Of a stretch of 43,715 nucleotides of DNA, positions 29,801 through 37,772 are shown one piece after another (positions within the stretch are counted from its first letter, which is position 1; each line of letters begins with the position of its first letter). The notes beneath the pieces were generated by a model. That model was not told the DNA's origin and searched no databases. It saw only the letters and a list, made by a program, of their open reading frames with translations. The DNA is from Puniceicoccus vermicola. GTDB taxonomy: Bacteria > Verrucomicrobiota > Verrucomicrobiia > Opitutales > Puniceicoccaceae. The stretch is taken from assembly GCF_014230055.1 (NCBI RefSeq), contig NZ_JACHVA010000123.1, positions 1 through 43,715 on the forward strand, given 5' to 3'. The position numbers and the translations under genes were made by a program.

Positions 29801-30879
29801 ATGTCATGCCCATCGAGCGTATGCGTTCGATGTCGGTGTCGGCGAATTGGGGTGTGAGTATTTGTTGGATGGCCAATATGTTTTCGCGGGATCCGGGCAA
29901 GATCGTAGAAAATAAGCGGATTCAGGGGCAATGGGTCTGGATGCATGACTCATGGTTGAATCCCTACATCCCGCAGCTTGGCAGTATGCCTGAGCAAGTG
30001 CTGGATTTTGGAGTGAACGATAGAGACACTGTTTATCATCCATACTGGCGGAACCATCTCGCGAGTAGTTCTAACGAGGATATTTTAGTCTCGGTGTGGG
30101 AGATGGAAGGACGAGTCATGCTTGGAATCCTAAATTATGATAAGAATCATCCGCAATCAGCTGACATCGAAATCGATTTCGAGGAACTCGGTCTAGAGCC
30201 TAATCAGGTGGTGAGCACTCGGCTTTGGTCGGATGAAATGGGGTGGGAACGTCGGGACCAGAACCGCATGCGCAGTTTAGAGCGCGACTATGAGAAGGCT
30301 CTCGCAAAGGCGGAGAAGAGAGGAGGACCAGTTCCTGCTAAGCCAGACATGGAGCCTAGAGAATATCCGCTGTCGATAGCATCAACCGAATTGGAGGGCG
30401 ATACTCTCAAAGTTCGGGACCTGGCCGGGCATCGTTTGATTCTTGTCGGACTTTCTGCGCCAGAGCCAGCGAGTGTTGAACGTGCGAAGAGCTCCCTTCC
30501 TGAATGGGCGAAGGAGGACCTTATTGTAAAGTTGAATAATGATGGCTTTGTCGATGCACGCACCCAATATCTTGCGGACGATTTGCCGGGTATCAGTGGT
30601 GAAGATGCGGAGGTGACAGTTACCATGTGGCAATTACCAGATCGTATCTTGCTTACCGTTTTTAACAATGGGGAGCGTCCGAAGGATGTAGACCTTGGCG
30701 TAGATCTGGATGCGTTGAACCTGGTTCCTGAACTGCCATGGCAGGAGTTTGTGGGTATTCGACAGATACAGGCCGAGGAGGGTGCACCTCAACCGGATCT
30801 AGACTTTTACGGTCGCTCGCTTTCGCTCAGGAAACTCAGTCCTGATGCCGGTCGAGTCGTCAGTATTCGAAGGTTCTGA
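26869..30879 (+). CDS. Giant secreted CBM9/DOMON-GH123-like protein (paralogue 2)
   Basis: The product has 1336 residues. A signal peptide covers ~1-22 (LILALKIAILGGSVFA). A CBM9/DOMON-like domain follows (VDGVIDPEEWKEA at ~48-60, FYLAWDPEHIYMAFR). The rest parallels paralogue 1: VGRPIELNEPKTIAFSYLATPFRP aligns with VARPFAFDHERTVRFSLQATPIKP of the first, and STYWDLAFP (Asp888) aligns with its YFDLTEP region. The Glu three residues after the Asp in paralogue 1 is Phe here, so substrate or mechanism may differ. The C-terminal ~200 residues form a further beta domain (SVWEMEGRVMLGILNYD). It is preceded by 26 bp after the previous stop, within the operon. Confidence 0.84.
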   Translation: MKTYKLILALKIAILGGSVFANSSAVKNGLQPEQVASFAIPKMSQSPTVDGVIDPEEWKEAVEIGGAVDQSTDLIIPRPGSFYLAWDPEHIYMAFRTYIREGYKPEIAAGRSQGQAYIWDEGMELGFQPLGMNRAPGNAGTSYKFFLNALGFYGDTARVALGQQSKSWSPKFESNARITEPGTAPNGGSWLEVEFSGSIEDFELIGPNQAGDRWNLMLGINHFPKWMQARIPAVGAYLNPDGYSQGILVENTPVAKMSMDSLANLASDGTASMKVEIYNPTTEPIDARVDVEVGKSISRKEVLTVAPGASASFELNEKLPEEEESGSVNLEVSYEGGSLMTYNAFFEVGKYERMLRPVAPRDPTKFSFDGRFNPDRSWLHVKADAYYLPDPDQADSLEFTVIKDGSSEPVYRGTLEEMANWYFQDIVELPELEVGDYRIEGELVLKDGTTLGPVVTKFEKKDEAKEFARWWGKTYGDIERVLPPYTEIEKGKVDDSSVTYSPLGRKYSLNALGLPTALDSAGGSVLSAPARVVVVADGEEISIPIGAPEISVEKDWKIEFTGSAQGAGLDFEAKGWLEQDGLVYVDLTYQPRDGKSVMIDSMRIEYPLSEKDADGLLCVGPGENYSSRSTILLDNEKEGSLWSTHDTGVSGSQMTVGSFYPTVWIGSERRGFLWWADNDKGWVQANDVPAHEVVRQDGDVVLINHIVGRPIELNEPKTIAFSYLATPFRPLVQGFRTTQSTEDGTFFGPFRGVRDDSKTGEPVFVHRGGLGHVNWIHPESRYPEEWDQLWEQQRTVGIPGTRYMAAEEYAREWQWRDPYKARAGTNLTHMSFQIMGYGRKSLENETYEYFGAAWEGSLDTWNDSYIDYAMSLFDSAFKKGGVLSTYWDLAFPILFEDPLSGLSYFLPDGRVQKGYNGWNIRRFMMRLHALQYDSGLVPGANGLHSSNAYLTVAMPWADAVLDGERNWELDTTDLDWIDVMPIERMRSMSVSANWGVSICWMANMFSRDPGKIVENKRIQGQWVWMHDSWLNPYIPQLGSMPEQVLDFGVNDRDTVYHPYWRNHLASSSNEDILVSVWEMEGRVMLGILNYDKNHPQSADIEIDFEELGLEPNQVVSTRLWSDEMGWERRDQNRMRSLERDYEKALAKAEKRGGPVPAKPDMEPREYPLSIASTELEGDTLKVRDLAGHRLILVGLSAPEPASVERAKSSLPEWAKEDLIVKLNNDGFVDARTQYLADDLPGISGEDAEVTVTMWQLPDRILLTVFNNGERPKDVDLGVDLDALNLVPELPWQEFVGIRQIQAEEGAPQPDLDFYGRSLSLRKLSPDAGRVVSIRRF

Positions 30880-30900
30880 TTGCTGTTGGAGGATGCTGAA

Positions 30901-32817
30901 ATGAATATTCGCGTTCATGATATCTTTGGAGATGGCATGGTCCTTCAGCGTGGCATAAATGTGCCGATATGGGGAACTGCCACAGAATCTCTCACCGGGA
31001 AGAGGCTGACTGTTTCGATCAATGGAGTCGAGGATACGGTTCGCATTAAGAAGGATGGCGCGTGGCGTGCGACGCTACCCCCCTTGGCGGCCGGTGGACC
31101 TTACACCTGCTCGATAACTGTTGGGGAGAGAAGTAAGCCGGAGTGCATTCTAAAAGATGTTCTTGTCGGAGATGTTTGGGTTGCATCGGGCCAATCCAAT
31201 ATGGAGTTTCCATTGCGTGACTCTGAAGATGCTGGCGCTAATATAGCGCTTGCGGAATATCCCAATCTCCGGCTTTACAAGGTTCCTCCCTTAGCTCAAC
31301 GAGCGACTAGAGTGAATCTGCGATCGGAGTGGAGAAAATGCACTCCGCGGGATGCGGCAGATTTCTCGGCTGTCGGCTATTTCTTCGGTCGTGAGCTTCA
31401 TCGCTCAGTGGGAGTGCCGATCGGCATCATTCAATCTGCTTGGGGCGGGACTCCTGCGGAGGCCTGGACTAGTGAGGATGCGTTAAAGAGTGATCCCGGG
31501 TTCGCTGAGGTCGTCGCTGACTATGAGAGGGAGTTAGCGAATCCTTCCAAGAGTAAACACGATGAGGAAGTGCGGCAATGGACTGAACGCTACGATCCGC
31601 CCGACCCCGGAAACAAAGGACTGGAAAAAGGTTGGCACCTTCCTCAGACCGATATCGACAAATGGGAGAGTATGAGTCTCCCGGGTTATTGGAGATCACA
31701 GGGGCATAATTACAGTGGTGTATTCTGGTTCTGCATGGACGTAAGCATCCCGGACAGTTGGCTGGGGTCAGATGCCACTCTGAACCTGGGTCTTGTCGAT
31801 AAGTCGGATGTTTCCTATTTTAACGGTGAACAGGTTGGCAGCATTACGATGGAAGAGCGAGCTGACGCTTGGTGTACTCCTCGCAGTTACAAGGTGCCCA
31901 AACAGATCCTCAAGGCGGGGACAAACCGTATCGCGGTGCGTGTGCGTAGCAATTTCGCCGCCGGTGGTATTTGGGGGGAACCCCAAGACCTCTCGCTCGT
32001 AAGCTGTAGTGGTGATCGTTCTCATAGAATCCCGCTTGCCGGTAGTTGGCAATTTCAGGTGGAAGCCAATTATGGAATCGTTCCTCCCCGACCGGAAGGT
32101 CCCTTGGGGGATGGCAATCGCCACTCGCCCCATATTCTTTTCGACAGTATGATAAAACCTCTGATTCCCTACGCGATCAAAGGCGTTATCTGGTATCAGG
32201 GGGAGAGCAATACCATTCGTGTTCACGAATATAGTCGTCTTTTCGCTTTGATGATTCATTCGTGGCGAAATGCGTGGAAGCTGGGAGATTTCCCTTTTTA
32301 TTTCGTTCAATTGGCGAACTATATTGCGAATGAGCAATGGGCTGAACTACGTGAAGCCCAGGCGCAAGTTCTCGCTGTGGCAAATACCGGCATGGCAACG
32401 GCAATCGATGTCGGTGATCCGGAAGACCTTCATCCTAAAAATAAAAAGGATGTGGGGAAACGTTTGGCTCGTCACGCCTTGGCGAATGAGTATGGCTTTA
32501 AGGAACTGGTGACCACTGGACCGGTGGCGCGAATCGCTACCTTGAATTCTTCCAGACTGACGGTTCAGTTTGATTCCTGTGGTGGAGGACTAAAAGCGCA
32601 GGGAAAACTTGCCGGGTTTGAGGTTTCGGTCAACGGAAAGGTTTGGCATGAGGAAGGTGCGAAACTGGATGGTGATGTCGTGGTCGTCCAATGCGTCAAG
32701 CTGAAGAATCCGAAATGGGTTCGCTACGCTTGGTGTGATAGTCCAACGTGCTCCCTTTACAACGCATCGGACCTTCCCGCTCCTCCCTTTAAACTTCTCG
32801 TTCGTAACTTGAATTAG
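30901..32817 (+). CDS. Sialate O-acetylesterase-type carbohydrate esterase (SASA domain, split by a jelly-roll)
   Basis: From the ATG at 30901 the product has 638 residues. A GGAGG at 30888-30892 lies 8 bp before it, which favours this start over the upstream TTG. The catalytic Ser is in SGQSNME (codon at 31195). A second block WYQGESNT follows, and DVGDPEDLHPKNKKDVGKRL carries the Asp/His pair. Between them (~residues 245-390) is a galactose-binding, GH2-like jelly roll (GYWRSQGHNYSGVFWF), the usual insertion in this family. These enzymes remove O-acetyl groups from sugars. There is no signal peptide, so it is probably cytoplasmic. Its last codons reappear, slightly changed, ~1.09 kb downstream in a direct repeat. 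Confidence 0.92.
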   Translation: MNIRVHDIFGDGMVLQRGINVPIWGTATESLTGKRLTVSINGVEDTVRIKKDGAWRATLPPLAAGGPYTCSITVGERSKPECILKDVLVGDVWVASGQSNMEFPLRDSEDAGANIALAEYPNLRLYKVPPLAQRATRVNLRSEWRKCTPRDAADFSAVGYFFGRELHRSVGVPIGIIQSAWGGTPAEAWTSEDALKSDPGFAEVVADYERELANPSKSKHDEEVRQWTERYDPPDPGNKGLEKGWHLPQTDIDKWESMSLPGYWRSQGHNYSGVFWFCMDVSIPDSWLGSDATLNLGLVDKSDVSYFNGEQVGSITMEERADAWCTPRSYKVPKQILKAGTNRIAVRVRSNFAAGGIWGEPQDLSLVSCSGDRSHRIPLAGSWQFQVEANYGIVPPRPEGPLGDGNRHSPHILFDSMIKPLIPYAIKGVIWYQGESNTIRVHEYSRLFALMIHSWRNAWKLGDFPFYFVQLANYIANEQWAELREAQAQVLAVANTGMATAIDVGDPEDLHPKNKKDVGKRLARHALANEYGFKELVTTGPVARIATLNSSRLTVQFDSCGGGLKAQGKLAGFEVSVNGKVWHEEGAKLDGDVVVVQCVKLKNPKWVRYAWCDSPTCSLYNASDLPAPPFKLLVRNLN

Positions 32818-32858
32818 AACGCATGAAAACCCTCGTGAGAACTGGGTTCGCTCCGTTT
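32771..32858 (+). repeat. 88-bp imperfect direct repeat, copy A
   Basis: This segment covers the last codons and stop of the SIAE gene plus a start-like ATGAAAACCCTCGTGAGAAC. It matches 33858-33945 at about 77 of 88 positions without gaps. The MKTLVRT start belongs functionally to the GH65-like gene downstream, so this copy is a duplicated operon junction. Confidence 0.88.
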
Positions 32859-32927
32859 ACGCCGGATGTGCGATCCATTAGAAAATTTCTCCTCCTCTTT
32901 GAAAAACAACTTACGCAATCTCGTCGA

Positions 32928-33656
32928 ATGAAGTCTGTCCTACTCTTCGTCCTCTTTTTCATGACATCTCTCAACGCCCAGGATTTGGAAAAGCATTTAT
33001 TCATCCTCTCGGGACAATCCAATATGGCGAGACTGAATCCGAAGCTCACTTTCACCCCGACCGTCGAAGCGGCTTTCGGAAAAGAGAATGTCGTCGTCGT
33101 AAAAGACGCGATGGGTGGACGGCCCATCCGGCTATGGTACAAAGACTGGAAGCCCAGAGAAGGAGACGAGCCGAAGGCGACCGGGGAACTCTACGACCGG
33201 TTGATGAAGAAAGTGAATGCCGCTGCCAAGGGGCAGGAGTTTGAGACCGTGACCTTTATCTGGATGCAGGGGGAACGGGATGCCAGCGAGGGACATGGGG
33301 AAGTCTACGCCGAGAGCCTGAACGGTCTCATCCACCAGCTCTCGGAAGATCTTGGGCGCGACGATCTCTATTTCGTCATCGGGCGCCTCAGCGATTTCGA
33401 TATGATGAACGTGAAATATCCCCACTGGACTATGGTCCGTGAAGCACAAGTACAACTCGCCGAAGCCAGCCCCCGAGGAACGTGGGTGGATACCGATGAC
33501 CTGAACGATGGAATCGATCGAAAGGGAAATGTCCTGGAAAACGATCTCCACTATTCACCAGAGGGATATAAAATTCTCGGCACACGCTTCGCCGAAGAGT
33601 CGATTGCATTGATCAGTGGATCCAATTCGGTAGGATCGGCTGAGAATGGAATGTAA
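32928..33656 (+). CDS. Secreted SASA-domain acetylesterase
   Basis: From the ATG at 32928 the product has 242 residues. I chose this start because it begins with a clear signal peptide (MKSVLLFVLFFMTSLNAQ). The frame is open upstream to 32823, but those codons are the leftover start of a duplicated gene junction. The catalytic Ser is in LSGQSNMAR, WMQGERDA is the second block, and DLHYSPEGYKILG carries the catalytic His. The family deacetylates carbohydrates; unlike the 638-residue SIAE it has no jelly-roll insertion and is exported. It lies between the two 88-bp repeats and appears to be inserted into the operon. Confidence 0.88.
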   Translation: MKSVLLFVLFFMTSLNAQDLEKHLFILSGQSNMARLNPKLTFTPTVEAAFGKENVVVVKDAMGGRPIRLWYKDWKPREGDEPKATGELYDRLMKKVNAAAKGQEFETVTFIWMQGERDASEGHGEVYAESLNGLIHQLSEDLGRDDLYFVIGRLSDFDMMNVKYPHWTMVREAQVQLAEASPRGTWVDTDDLNDGIDRKGNVLENDLHYSPEGYKILGTRFAEESIALISGSNSVGSAENGM

Positions 33657-33857
33657 AATCTCATAGTCTCTATTTTAAAAATTATGAAGGATATCCCGTA
33701 AGTATCTGGTTGATATGAGCTCTCTGAAAAGCGTTAACATTCACATAGATCGTTTCAGGAGAGACTGGCATTCGGCGGGGAAAGACACAGCGTGTTCCCG
33801 TCCCTTTGTAATGTCGATGAATAGGGGGATAGAGCCTTGAGGATCGAATTGGGGTGA

Positions 33858-33945
33858 ACCTTCCCGCTCCTCCTTTTAAACTTCCCGTTAAGAAATTGAA
33901 TTAGAACGTATGAAAACTCTCGTGAGAACTGAGTTCGACCCGTTT
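33858..33945 (+). repeat. 88-bp imperfect direct repeat, copy B
   Basis: This copy contains an SIAE-like C-terminal tail (LPAPPFKLPVKKLN and stop) that is not attached to a gene, followed by the true start of the GH65-like gene (MKTLVRTEFDPF at 33910). It pairs with 32771-32858. The ~200 bp between the SASA esterase stop (33656) and this copy hold no gene I recognise. Confidence 0.88.
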
Positions 33946-35973
33946 CTGCGGCCTGCATACCTTGCCAATGGTCTCGTGGGCCTACGCGTTGGACAGATCC
34001 CGTTGATCGCCGGGAGTGCTCTCGTAAATGGATATATCGGCAAAGATTGCTCAGGTGAGAGTGATACCGTCTCCGCGGCGCCTTATCCGGTGGGTGCGGA
34101 TATCGCCATCAACGGGCGATATCTTTCGGAGCGGACCGCTGCGGCGAACTTTATCGCCCAGGCGTATGACCTGAATTGTGGTGAATTGAGGTCGACTTTC
34201 GAGTATGCCTTTGAGTCGGTCGTCGCGACGGTGAAGGTTCTGACATTCTGCAATCGGACGATGCCGACGATCGTCCAGCAGCAGGTTCGTGTGTCGGTCA
34301 ATGAACCCTGTAAACTCGTCCTGCAGGCGCAGCTCGATCCACGAGGGTTGCCGGGCAAGTTACTGGACTGGCTCCGGCCCGCAAAGAGGGTTGACGGACT
34401 GTTACAGTGGGAATCTCCAGGAGGGTATAGTCGTATTGGTGCAGGTTACCATGCCACTTGTCACTGCGATGGCGAGTATCTCGACGCGATAAGAAATAAC
34501 TTCGGACATGAGCGCGATCTTCAGCTTACGCGTTTTGTGATCGATGGGGAGCCGGGAAGGGAATATTCCATGCAGCAAATCGGGGTTTTGGTGCCCAGTT
34601 TGATGCACAACGAGCCCCATCTACAGGCCATGCGCCAATTGCAAATGGCCAAGTGGTTTGAATTTGAAAAGTTACGTCAGCGTAACGCCAGTGCCTGGAG
34701 CGAGTTGTGGAAGAGCCGGATTCGCCTGGTCGGCGCAGAAGAGAAATATCAGGACCTGCTCGATAGTTCTTTCTTCTACATGCACAGCTCAGTGAATCAG
34801 GCAACACCCAGTAGTGTAGCTCCCTTTGGGCTATCACAAGACGGGTATTCCGGGCATGTCTTCTGGGATGCGGAGACGTTCATGTTTCCGGGGGTTCTGT
34901 TGACAGCACCGAGTGCGGCAAAAGCGATGATGGAATATCGTGTCCGCTGTGCACCTCAAGCTCGAATGAACGCGAAGCTTAATGGCTATGAAGGTCTGCA
35001 GTTCCCTTGGCAGAGTAGTAATGACGGTTATGAAGTAACCAGCTATTATACCGAAGGGAACGCTGAGTTGCACATCAATGTGGATATCGCTTTTGCGATG
35101 ATTCAGTATGTCAATGCGACGGGCGATGACGTTTTCTTCAAGGAACACGCGTGGCCGATAGTCAAAGGGGTTGCCGACTGGGTTGTCTCCCGTGCGGACG
35201 AGACGGATCGGGGCTACGAGATTCAGCATGTCGTGGGTATTGATGAAAGCTGTGTTAACGTGAATAATAATTGTACGCTCAATTGCGTATCAAAGATTGT
35301 GTTGCAGCAGGCGGGAGAGTGGGCTCGAAAACTGGAGTTGGTTCCGACCGAGAAGTGGGCTGAAGTCGCAGAGAAGTTATTTGTTCCGATCGATTCGGAA
35401 GAAAAATGGATTATGCCCCACGAGGGTTATGTCTATGATCCACAGAAAAAGGCAGCCCACGGAAATTTTCATGAAGGTATTTACTCGATTGAGGCCATGA
35501 TGCTTGATTTTCCTTTTGGATATCACCACAGCCCCGAGGTGGATGAGGCGACCAAGAGGCACTATATGAAGTATTTGCACACCTATATGGGGATGCCCAT
35601 GGCGGCTGCGAATGCGGTGGTTTGGGCTGCCCGCGAGGGGGAGCCTGAATTGGCAAAAGAGTTTTTGGACACCGGATATCTGTCGAGGCATTTTGAGCCG
35701 TTCAACATGATTGGCGAAACGGCCAAGTTTCGCGAAGGCAGCCCCAATGAAAATTTTGTCACGGCTCAGGGAGGGATCCTTTCGGCCGTTATTCTAGGAT
35801 TATGCGGTCTGGATATTGTCGAAGGTTCTCCCGAAGGCTGGGCCAAGCATCCGATTCGTCTTCCCGGAGACTGGGAGGCCATTGAGATTGATCGACTCTA
35901 TGCACGGGGCCGCCCCTTTAGGGTCGTCGCCAGAAATGGTGCGGAAAAAGCGGAGATTTCCTTCATAGACTGA
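33910..35973 (+). CDS. GH65-like glycoside hydrolase or phosphorylase
   Basis: The product has 687 residues. An N-terminal beta-sandwich (residues ~1-270, starting LANGLVGLRVGQIPL) is followed by an (alpha/alpha)6 barrel: GYSGHVFWDAETFMFP is the GH65 signature, GYEGLQFPWQS and YYTEGNAELHINVDIA follow, and VVGIDESCVNVNNN holds the likely general acid Glu446. GH65 contains acid trehalases, alpha-glucosidases and phosphorylases of alpha-glucobioses and related sugars. I cannot tell hydrolase from phosphorylase by eye. There is no signal peptide, so it likely acts on imported alpha-linked oligosaccharides. It follows the inserted SASA gene in the operon. Confidence 0.88.
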   Translation: MKTLVRTEFDPFLRPAYLANGLVGLRVGQIPLIAGSALVNGYIGKDCSGESDTVSAAPYPVGADIAINGRYLSERTAAANFIAQAYDLNCGELRSTFEYAFESVVATVKVLTFCNRTMPTIVQQQVRVSVNEPCKLVLQAQLDPRGLPGKLLDWLRPAKRVDGLLQWESPGGYSRIGAGYHATCHCDGEYLDAIRNNFGHERDLQLTRFVIDGEPGREYSMQQIGVLVPSLMHNEPHLQAMRQLQMAKWFEFEKLRQRNASAWSELWKSRIRLVGAEEKYQDLLDSSFFYMHSSVNQATPSSVAPFGLSQDGYSGHVFWDAETFMFPGVLLTAPSAAKAMMEYRVRCAPQARMNAKLNGYEGLQFPWQSSNDGYEVTSYYTEGNAELHINVDIAFAMIQYVNATGDDVFFKEHAWPIVKGVADWVVSRADETDRGYEIQHVVGIDESCVNVNNNCTLNCVSKIVLQQAGEWARKLELVPTEKWAEVAEKLFVPIDSEEKWIMPHEGYVYDPQKKAAHGNFHEGIYSIEAMMLDFPFGYHHSPEVDEATKRHYMKYLHTYMGMPMAAANAVVWAAREGEPELAKEFLDTGYLSRHFEPFNMIGETAKFREGSPNENFVTAQGGILSAVILGLCGLDIVEGSPEGWAKHPIRLPGDWEAIEIDRLYARGRPFRVVARNGAEKAEISFID

Positions 35974-36093
35974 CTGACGGTAGGAGAGGAGAAAAACGTC
36001 TTCTTTGTTGAACATGAATTTCCAATTTCGCTAGGCGCTTGAGAGAAATGGACCTTTTGTTTGGAGGCTAGATCGACCAAAGTGCTTGATTTC

Positions 36094-36777
36094 ATGGGAA
36101 CAGAACCATCTCAATACACGGTGCTACCCGTTCAGCGGTCTACCGGGCTCCTCGGTGACTGGGCAGGGCCGATTTGGTCCGCTGCAGAATCGGTTGAGAT
36201 CGCACACTTTTACGATAGGCCTCAAGCAACCGAGCATCGTCCGAAGACAGAGGCGAAGCTGCTTTACAGCGCTCAGGGGGTGTATCTTCATTTTCGAGTG
36301 GCGGATCGGTTCGTTCGCGCGGTCGAGCAGGGATATCACAGTTCGGTCTGTGGTGACAGCTGTGTGGAGTGGTTTGTGGAGCCTGTGGCTGGGGCAGGTT
36401 ATTTTAATTTGGAGATCAACGCAGGGGGGACGATGTTGCTCTACCATATTACGGGTCGGGCGCAGAACAGGGTTATGACGCCAGTTCCAGGCGAATGGAT
36501 GGACCAAATCTTGGTGCAGCATTCTCTTCCATCGACGGTCGAACCAGAGCTTGTAGGTGAAATCATCTGGACAATAGAGGCTTTCGTTCCTTTTGATCTG
36601 TTCCGCGCGATGCTTCCGGGACGGACGGTCTCCCCATCGGTTCAAGGGTGGCGTTGTAATTTTTATAAATGCGGCGATAAGACCTCTCATCCGCATTGGG
36701 CGAGCTGGCAGCCGGTTGGCGAGGCTCCTTTCACTTTTCATCAGCCAAACCGTTTTGCGCCAATCATCTTTGCTTAA
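36094..36777 (+). CDS. CBM9/DOMON-like carbohydrate-binding protein
   Basis: From the ATG at 36094 the product has 227 residues; a TTG at 36061 with an overlapping GGAGG would add 11. The sequence has the family-9-like pattern: GPIWSAAESVEI near the start, AKLLYSAQGVYLHFRVAD, GDSCVEWFVEP, YFNLEINAGGTMLLY and WRCNFYKCGD near the end. These proteins bind sugars through aromatic residues. It has no catalytic domain and no signal peptide, so it is a stand-alone module whose role in the operon is unclear, perhaps binding oligosaccharides in the cytoplasm. It lies 120 bp after the GH65-like gene. Confidence 0.8.
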   Translation: MGTEPSQYTVLPVQRSTGLLGDWAGPIWSAAESVEIAHFYDRPQATEHRPKTEAKLLYSAQGVYLHFRVADRFVRAVEQGYHSSVCGDSCVEWFVEPVAGAGYFNLEINAGGTMLLYHITGRAQNRVMTPVPGEWMDQILVQHSLPSTVEPELVGEIIWTIEAFVPFDLFRAMLPGRTVSPSVQGWRCNFYKCGDKTSHPHWASWQPVGEAPFTFHQPNRFAPIIFA

Positions 36778-36811
36778 ATGAGGGAGGGAAAAATCACACG
36801 AGATATTCAGT

Positions 36812-37768
36812 ATGAAGAACCTTGATTTGAGATCGGATGTAAACTGGATTAATGCCGCAGAACTCGAGGAAAAGCCGGAAGGCATGCTTCCCTTGCGATT
36901 TTCTCGGGCACTGATCGAGAGCTTTGACAATCCTTCAAAGCGAGCTGTCGCAGCTATGCAGACCTCCCTGGTCTGCGAGTTGCCTTTGGGGGTTCGAAAG
37001 GCCGAGTTTGTAGTGAATCTGCTTGATTCGGACGGATATGGTTTTGTTGGGGAGTGCTATATAGGGCCCTTCAAGCATCTGCCGAATATTCTATTTACGA
37101 AAGTAGGAGAAACCTATCGGTTCGAAGTAGAGATCCCGGCCTGGATCGAGAACGAAACGATCCGTTTCCATTTTCCAACCCATTGCACGCTGGCGATCCA
37201 GTCGATTCACGTCGAGGGAGAGAAATTCTCTCTTCCGGCTCTTTCGAGAAAGAAGCGCTGGGTGGTGCATGGAGACTCGATTACACAGGGGGCAAATTGC
37301 TCAACTCCGAGCTTGGCCTGGCCTGACATGGTTGCCCGCGAGTTAGACTGGGACGCGGTCAATCTGGGAATCGGCGGGTTCGGTGTGTTCGATCCACGGG
37401 TGGCGGAGTATGTGGGCAGTCTGCCCAGAGATTTTGTCAGTATCCACTGTGGGGCCAATTTGAATGGAAAGGAAGATCATCGGAAGAGGATCCGGCAGTT
37501 CCTGTCCATCGTGTTGGCCAATGGTTTTTCCGCGCCGTGTGTGGTGGTCACCCCCATCGTTTGCTTGACGCGTCCAGTGCAGCCAATTCGTGATCAGATT
37601 CGTGAGGTCGTGGAGAGTTTCGGTATTCCGAATCTTCGGTGTGTCGACGGATTGTCGGTCGTCGATCAGCTAAGTGCATTGAACAGCGACGGCTTGCATC
37701 TCAACGACTGGGGAGAGATTTCGTATTATCGATCAATCGTTCGAAAATTTAGAGAATGGAGCATTTAA
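36812..37768 (+). CDS. SGNH hydrolase with N-terminal beta domain (CE2-like layout)
   Basis: The product has 318 residues. Residues ~1-140 form a beta-sandwich and ~145-318 the SGNH fold: VHGDSITQGA (nucleophile Ser), NLGIGGFGVFD (block II), SIHCGANLN (block III) and DGLHLNDWGE (Asp/His block). The combination resembles carbohydrate esterases of the CE2 type. There is no signal peptide. It is preceded by a 34-bp gap and followed by a 4-bp gap in the operon. It probably deacetylates an imported sugar. Confidence 0.87.
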   Translation: MKNLDLRSDVNWINAAELEEKPEGMLPLRFSRALIESFDNPSKRAVAAMQTSLVCELPLGVRKAEFVVNLLDSDGYGFVGECYIGPFKHLPNILFTKVGETYRFEVEIPAWIENETIRFHFPTHCTLAIQSIHVEGEKFSLPALSRKKRWVVHGDSITQGANCSTPSLAWPDMVARELDWDAVNLGIGGFGVFDPRVAEYVGSLPRDFVSIHCGANLNGKEDHRKRIRQFLSIVLANGFSAPCVVVTPIVCLTRPVQPIRDQIREVVESFGIPNLRCVDGLSVVDQLSALNSDGLHLNDWGEISYYRSIVRKFREWSI

Positions 37769-37772
37769 TTGG

